A stretch of 64,000 nt of DNA, from the NCBI GenBank assembly GCA_963556255.1, contig OY744613.1, forward strand, positions 35,836,055-35,900,054, read 5' to 3'. The position numbers were made by a program, and so were the translations under genes. Shown piece after piece: positions 58,263 to 64,000 of the stretch. The DNA is from Allolobophora icterica. Taxonomy: Eukaryota; Annelida; Clitellata; Crassiclitellata; Lumbricidae. Below the pieces are notes generated by a model. It searched no databases and was not told where the DNA came from. It saw only the letters and a program-made list of their open reading frames with translations. Position 1 is the stretch's first letter. Each line of letters opens with the position of its first letter.

Positions 58263-58825
58263 GTAAGCATCTTCGATATCTCCATTCTTTGGCGTGATGA
58301 TGATGTTGGGGTTGGGCTACTGCCTCCTAAATACTGACAGGTCGTAATACTGATTGAGTGATGTCACTCGCCCAGTCCCTCGGGTTGCTTGTGTGGTGCA
58401 TTAACGTGTACAAAAAACAGTGGAATTTTTAAACTTTATGCTTTGAAGCTCTCTATCAGAGCTCGTGAATCAGCTGGGGCCCTGCGCTTAGCTTTCCATG
58501 AGTAGAGCTTTAGAAATATTGAGTTTACGATTACGAATCAGCATTCTTGCTGCTGACAATTGAACATCACATTGTATTGTATTTGGGTATACATTTATAA
58601 AGCGCCTCTAAAGGCATACTCCATTCAGAGGCGCTGCTTGTTCACATAGTTCACACCTTGGTGTAATCTCTAACAGGAAACCATAACAGACATAGTATCA
58701 GAGGAGGAAAAATCTAGGTTTCAGGTCATTTTGATATCACGGACCCCATCACCCTCAAGGTCAATCAACCCAGCAAACACCGTCGCACCCTCGAGCCATG
58801 TATTGTGTGAACCCAACTTCTGTGG
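58263..58825. other. Jagged intron 6, nothing recognised
   Basis: Contains weak LINE/SINE tail-like words (AAAGCGCCTCTAAAGGCATA near 58600). No EGF-like exon is visible. Confidence 0.4.
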
Positions 58826-58829
58826 CCAG

Positions 58830-59090
58830 CATATAATAATAATAATAATATTTTTTCTTTAATTAAGCGCCTGCAAACGCACTGCGCTGTACAAGTACAT
58901 GTTATGCGATAAATCTTAACTACTAACAGAACAGACAGCAGTGTATTTTACAAGGCGCAAATTGCAGCCTACAAAGCTGTCCGCCTACGGGACTCGATCT
59001 CTGTACCTCTCGCACTCTACGCCAGATCTTATCCAATGCGCTACCGGGCCCCCCCATGCGCTACCGGGCCCCCCCATGCGCTACCGGGCC
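58830..59090 (-). mobile_element. tRNA-derived SINE, family S3, with 20-bp triplication
   Basis: Minus strand head near 59050: GGTAGCGCATTGGATAAG (A-box-like) and GATCGAGTCCC (B-box-like, near 58990) at tRNA-like spacing. The body ends in GCGCTTAATTAAAG and an ATT tail at 58838. ATGCGCTACCGGGCCCCC is repeated three times at 59037-59093, duplicating the SINE head. Confidence 0.65.
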
Positions 59091-59866
<776 letters not shown>

Positions 59867-59924
59867 GAGTCCGTAGGTCGCCCAGCCTCTCTATCAGAAA
59901 CTTCCCCATAGCCTTTAAGCACTC

Positions 59925-61125
59925 TCTAGTCTAGTCACTCCCCTTCTCAAAAAAGCAAATCTTCACAAGGAAAACCTATCTAACTACCATCCAACTTCCA
60001 ATCTTTCCTTTCTATGTAAGTTAACTGAACGAATTGTCTTTGTGCGGCTAAACAGCCACCTCTCTTATAATTCACTCCTCAGCCCCCACCAATCTGGCTT
60101 CACTAAACACCAATCGTAAGTACCACTCACTGTACAGTGAACTGGTCTCCGCCGTCAGCCATCAGCAAGTCTCCTGTCTTTGCCTCCTTGACAACTCCGC
60201 CGCATTCGACACCATCGATCACAGCCTCCTTTTTCAACGACTATCTTCTTGGTTTGACGTCTCTGACACTGCTCTACTCTGGTTCCAGTCCTACTTGTCT
60301 TCCCGATCCTTCTCTGTGAAAGCCTCCGGACACTGCTCGCAACCGCTCCTCTCCTCCTCAGCGCTCCGTCCTGGGTCCATTCCTCTGCATCCTGTACACC
60401 ACACCTTCAAACCACCCCATAAAATCCTCCTCTGTTGACCACCATGTCTACGCAGACGACACCCAACTCTACAATTCCTTCTCCCCAAGCTCTTTTTCCA
60501 CCTCGATCACATTTATTTTACTCAACGTGGTTAACCTAATCTGTCAATAGATTTTATCCAATCTCCTCTGTCTTAACCTTTCCAAAACAGCATTCATCAT
60601 CCTGGGCCTTCCCGATCAATTCAAGAAAATCTCTGACCCTTCCATACATCTATCGACTAACTCTTCGTTTCTAACCCTGTCCGCAATCTTGATATTACTT
60701 TTGATCCACATCTCTCCGTCTCTAACCACATCTCCAACCTCTCGCGCTCCTGCTTCATGCACATTCGTGACATTCGCCGCAGCCGGCCCAAATCGACCTT
60801 AAAACTGCCTCCACCATTGCTACCGCCATTGTTCATTCAAGCTGGATTACTGCAATTCCCGCTTCCTCAACCTCACCCAAATCAAGCGTCTGCAACTTAT
60901 CCAAAACTCACTAGCCCGGGCTGTGTGCACTAGAATGACAAAATATCACCATATCACTCCCATCCTCAAATCACTCCATTGGTTAAAAATCCAAGAGCGA
61001 ATCCACTTCAAAGTCCTATCACTATTGTAGCTTCCTACAATATTCCGCCCAATTATCTCCGTGATCTCTTCACTTTCCAGTTTCCAGGCAACCCACCCCA
61101 TCCGATCATCCTCATATCTCAGTCT
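59925..61125 (+). mobile_element. CR1/L2-like LINE, + strand, in intron 6
   Basis: Successive motifs in broken frames: SNLSFLCKLTERIV (near 59997), NSLLSPHQSGFTKH, LLDNSAAFDTIDHSLL (near 60184-60235), WFQSYLSSRSFSVK, VDDHVYADDTQLY-like (60435-60470), FDPHLSVSNHISNL near 60704, and finally PPNYLRDLFTF near 61045. The order and spacing fit one LINE ORF2 with frameshifts. It is a relative of the antisense copy at 53799-55440. Confidence 0.85.
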
Positions 61126-61129
61126 TTCT

Positions 61130-61440
61130 CGACCCCCATTATCGATGAGCCGCTGTTTATATTTAGCATCGTTGAAACTCTGTACATAGTAACGGCTATT
61201 GGTGTGGTCACAGGCGCTGGTGAGCCCCCCGACTGCCAGCTGCTTCAAACACTCGACACTTTTCGTGCTGAGGGCCTTCTCTGTGAGGTTTGGAAGAGAC
61301 TAGACGATAACCACCGGGCGCTTTGCTTGCACAACGCAACAAGGTCTATCACCGCCGACGCCGTCGAGTTACCAGGTCTTAACGACGCAGCCTGTCGTTC
61401 TTTGCTTGTGCTTATTAAGAGTCCAGGGTACGTGTGACTC
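61130..61440 (+). other. Open frame of unknown nature after the LINE
   Basis: From about 61195 the + frame reads VVTGAGEPPDCQLLQTLD, then FRAEGLLCEVWKRLDDNHRA, LCLHNATRSITADAVELPG and LNDAACRSLLVLIKSPG before a stop at 61438. It is GC-rich and leucine-patterned, unlike nearby non-coding DNA, and looks like real coding sequence. I do not recognise the family. It may be the end of a transposon protein. The upstream frame (from 60979) is LINE-derived. Confidence 0.3.
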
Positions 61441-61806
61441 ACTAGTCAGTTGAAGGAAGTCCAAAAGCGCGTCGCCTGAGGTCTTTCCTTTTAGCGAAGA
61501 CGAACAGGTGCTTCAAACGTGGACGTTCCATAGTGATAGTTTGTCCACAGTGGTTAAGTTGCGTGCCATCGTGTTCCGTAAGACAGGTGCTCATCTAGGC
61601 TGGATGGTGCTAGTGTTCCGTAACAGAGTCTGTCCGTTAAAACTATCCCCAGCAAGCCTGACTGAGCCACTAATTGTAACTGGTTCCACTTGGGCAGGGC
61701 CGCCGACAGAAATTCCGGGCCCCTAGGCAGAGCAGTCACGGGCCTCTAGGCAGCGCAGTCGCGGGCCACTAGACAGAACAGTCACGGGCCCCTAGGCAGA
61801 GAAGTT

Positions 61807-62703
61807 GAGTGTAGGACATTATCCCCCCCGGACAAAAGCCCCCCCGGACAAAAGCCCCCCCGGACAAAAGCCCCCCGGACAAAAGCCCCCCCGGGGTAGG
61901 ACATTACCCCCCGGCTAGGAAATAATAACCTATATTTCACACATATATATCAAACATACATATATACATACACTCATAAAATACATAATTATATACATAC
62001 AAACATATACATACATGCATAATATACATATATACATATATACCTACATATATACATATATACATGCATATATACAAACATACATATATACACACATACA
62101 TATATACATACATATATACAAATATACATACATATATATATATACATAAATACATACATACACCTCAACATAAGTCGGAATATATTTCAATTTGTTTAAT
62201 AAGAAGAAATATATATTTACAGTTTGTTTAATTCGAAGAATGATTACAGACCAACGTAAAAGTTTATAAGACTATAATGGTCCAAAATTTGTCTTTCCAT
62301 CACGGCGATCTTGGCACAACTGCAGCAGACACTCTTTCATTCGTTAACCTTAGTAACAAGGGTGCGGGAGACGGCTTGTAGCTGCTTGGCGCTGTTCCTG
62401 ACTCGCTTTTTGGGCAGCAGACCTCGCGAATCCTGACATTAACAAGCCTTAAGTTAAGAACTAGGGGACTAACAAGTCTTATGACACTAACAAGTCTTTA
62501 GTCTATACGTTTACAACATTAACAAGCTGACACGAGGGCAACAGGGCTAGTAAAATTTCTCAATTAAATGTAGAAATAGGCTTATCACACAGAGGGGGGA
62601 TTTTGTCCGGGGGGGATTTTGTCCTAGCTAAAATCGGGGGGCTTTTGTCCGGGGGGCTTTTGTCCGGGGGGGATAATGTCCGGGGGGATAATGTCCGTTC
62701 CCC
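61807..62703. mobile_element. GGACATT-family transposon, short reversed copy
   Basis: Tips GAGTGTAGGACATTATCC and (complement of the right end) GGGAACGGACATTATCC lead into inverted arrays of GGACAAAAGCCCCCC, GGACATTACCCCCC and related words (61813-61915 and 62596-62695). The 9-bp direct repeat AGAGAAGTT flanks it (61798-61806 and 62704-62712). The interior reads in reverse of the long copy 41896-45480 near both of that copy's ends, so this 897-bp element is a deletion derivative lacking the SAP-like part. Confidence 0.88.
61935..62165. repeat. (TATACA/CATA)n tract inside the short GGACATT copy
   Basis: Mixed ATAC, ATATAC and CATA units. The His/Tyr-type frames arise from it. Confidence 0.9.
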
Positions 62704-63064
62704 AGAGAAGTTACGGGCCTCTAAACTATCTTTTGGCTTTATATAATTATAATATCGTACTGTCGTACGAAAAAAAATTGAAATAATGAAAGTGCGTGTA
62801 CGACCGAACGATATTATATTTATAAATATACAGTATATACAACTATGATTTTATTCAGATGCTTGAAGTTTAAACTGATTGTAGGCCTAGTTAAGCTTCA
62901 GATAAATTCGACAGATAATATATTTTAAAAGGCCTAAATCATAAACTTTGTATAACTGATTATAATATTTTTCATAAGTTGATTGCGGGCCCGGGCCCCT
63001 AAAAGTCGCCGGGCCCCTGGGCATTTTCCCCCTGCCCCTCCCTCTCGGCGGGCCTGCACTTGGG

Positions 63065-63900
63065 CCCTATGAATATAAAAATGCTGTGTGAGGGCTTTAG
63101 GCGAAGTCCTAATATGAATGCAAATGCAAACCAATGCGCCGAGTGCCACTGCAGTTCGCTCACATTCTCAGGGACTTCGGCTTTATAATAATAGGTGATA
63201 AAATAAAGTTCAGTGAGCTGCGCTGTAGTAGTGGAATGCAGCGCATAATGCAATTGAAATTGCTTCAGAGGGCGTAAAATTAAATTAAAATCAACTGTAA
63301 TGGTGCGCGATGCGTCCCGTCTCTCTCACGCTTTAATAATTGTTGTACCATTTGGCAAATGATGATTTTCAAGGTCAATGAATAAACTGATTGTTGACTG
63401 CTGTTTATACAGAAAAGGCTCTCAATGAAGAAATTGATTGTTAACTGCTGTTTGTACAGAAAAGGCTCTCTGCTCATCACATCCATGCATCAATGGCGCT
63501 ATTTGCATAGAAAGCAGAGGACAGCTCCAGTGTCAATGCACAACAGGATGGATAGGAAAGATATGTGAAATTAGTGAGTAGGTTATTCACATGCTTTGTT
63601 CTGTCTGCCTATTGTGAACATTTTGTTTGGCTAAAGCAGACATGTGTATCAAGGTACAAAATCAATATCAAGTATTTTTTTAGTACTTATTCAAAAGGCG
63701 CTAAAAATGTCCCGATGAATATGCTCACAGAACGATTGATCTTGTTCGATTCTATGGTGCCTTCTTTTCTCAGGAATGCGTGGATCTAATTAAAACCATC
63801 TGTATTTGAAAACAAGATAGACTCAATTGCTTTGATACAACAGTAGTTGATATGATACAGCAGTAGTTGGTTGAGTGTAACTATTTCTATTTAAGTGTCT
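63065..63900. other. End of window, nothing recognised
   Basis: Contains a 58-bp direct repeat of AATAAACTGATTGTTGACTG and AGAAATTGATTGTTAACTG, each followed by CTGTTTRTACAGAAAAGGCTCTC (63380-63475). No EGF-like Jagged exon is seen. Confidence 0.45.
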
Positions 63901-63904
63901 TCAT

Positions 63905-63973
63905 TCATTCATACATACATGCATGCATGCATACATGCATGCATACATACATAGATGCATACATACATACATA
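63905..63973. repeat. (CATA)n/(CATG)n microsatellite
   Basis: Tetranucleotide run near the window end. Confidence 0.95.
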
Positions 63974-64000
63974 TCTTTCCTTCGTCAGTGTTTGAACTTT

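Larger units (their letters stand above)
61695..63056. mobile_element. hAT-like element carrying the short GGACATT element
   Basis: Tips CAGGGCCGCCGACAG and (complement of the right end) CAGGCCCGCCGAGAG are flanked by perfect CACTTGGG (61687-61694 and 63057-63064). Sub-terminal GGGCCCCTAGGCAGAGCAGT-like units of about 28 bp are repeated four times on the left (61719-61806), and GGGCCCCT words occur on the right. The GGACATT element sits inside the fourth unit. No transposase remains. Confidence 0.9.

Overview
This window looks like animal (metazoan) nuclear DNA, very probably from a marine invertebrate. It is AT-rich and intron-rich, crowded with simple-sequence arrays and with LINE, SINE, hAT, Helitron and other transposon pieces, and it contains one clear host gene. 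The palindrome TAGGCCTA recurs across the whole window. From memory this is common in some echinoderm genomes, so an echinoderm or related deuterostome is my guess, but the sequence does not settle the species.

The host gene is the 5' part of a Jagged/Serrate-type Notch ligand on the + strand (28303 to 58262, continuing beyond the window). Six coding exons can be joined with consistent splice phases. They encode a signal peptide plus MNNL domain, a 61-nt linker exon, the DSL domain, and EGF repeats 1, 2 and 3. Intron 1 is about 24.9 kb. It starts with a 1.7-kb minisatellite of about 49 copies of a 34-bp unit and then fills with transposons. The later introns also carry LINE pieces (antisense in introns 2 and 4).

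Layout. 1-2510: no recognised gene. 2.5-7.2 kb: hAT-like elements with 8-bp target duplications, including a three-deep nest, plus a GAT array and an 80-bp tandem repeat in a LINE 3' end. 8.6-15.2 kb: decayed LINE reverse transcriptases and SINEs, interrupted by two hAT elements. 15.3-19.1 kb: a foldback element, a CATATG-rich higher-order tandem repeat and two more hAT-like elements. 19.4-27.1 kb: SINEs, microsatellites and a hAT element with a transposase remnant. 27.4-28.3 kb: CpG-rich upstream region of the Jagged gene. 28.3-53.6 kb: exon 1 and the giant intron 1. 53.6-58.3 kb: Jagged exons 2 to 6. 58.3-64 kb: SINE, a pure GAT array, a CR1/L2-like LINE and a nested transposon pair.

The most interesting non-gene discovery is a transposon family whose ends are built of inverted GGACATTATCCCCC-like repeats. 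Two clear members (41896-45480 and 61807-62703, in opposite orientation) share interior sequence, and a third element with similar tips (42076-43227) sits inside the first. Each is flanked by a 9-bp direct repeat. The long copy carries a short SAP-like reading frame and an ETS/YY1/NRF1-like motif cluster. I could not assign it to a known superfamily. A LINE family with a zinc-finger plus RPD/WD nuclease-like C-terminal domain is also present in several copies. Nothing here suggests prokaryotic genes or CRISPR.
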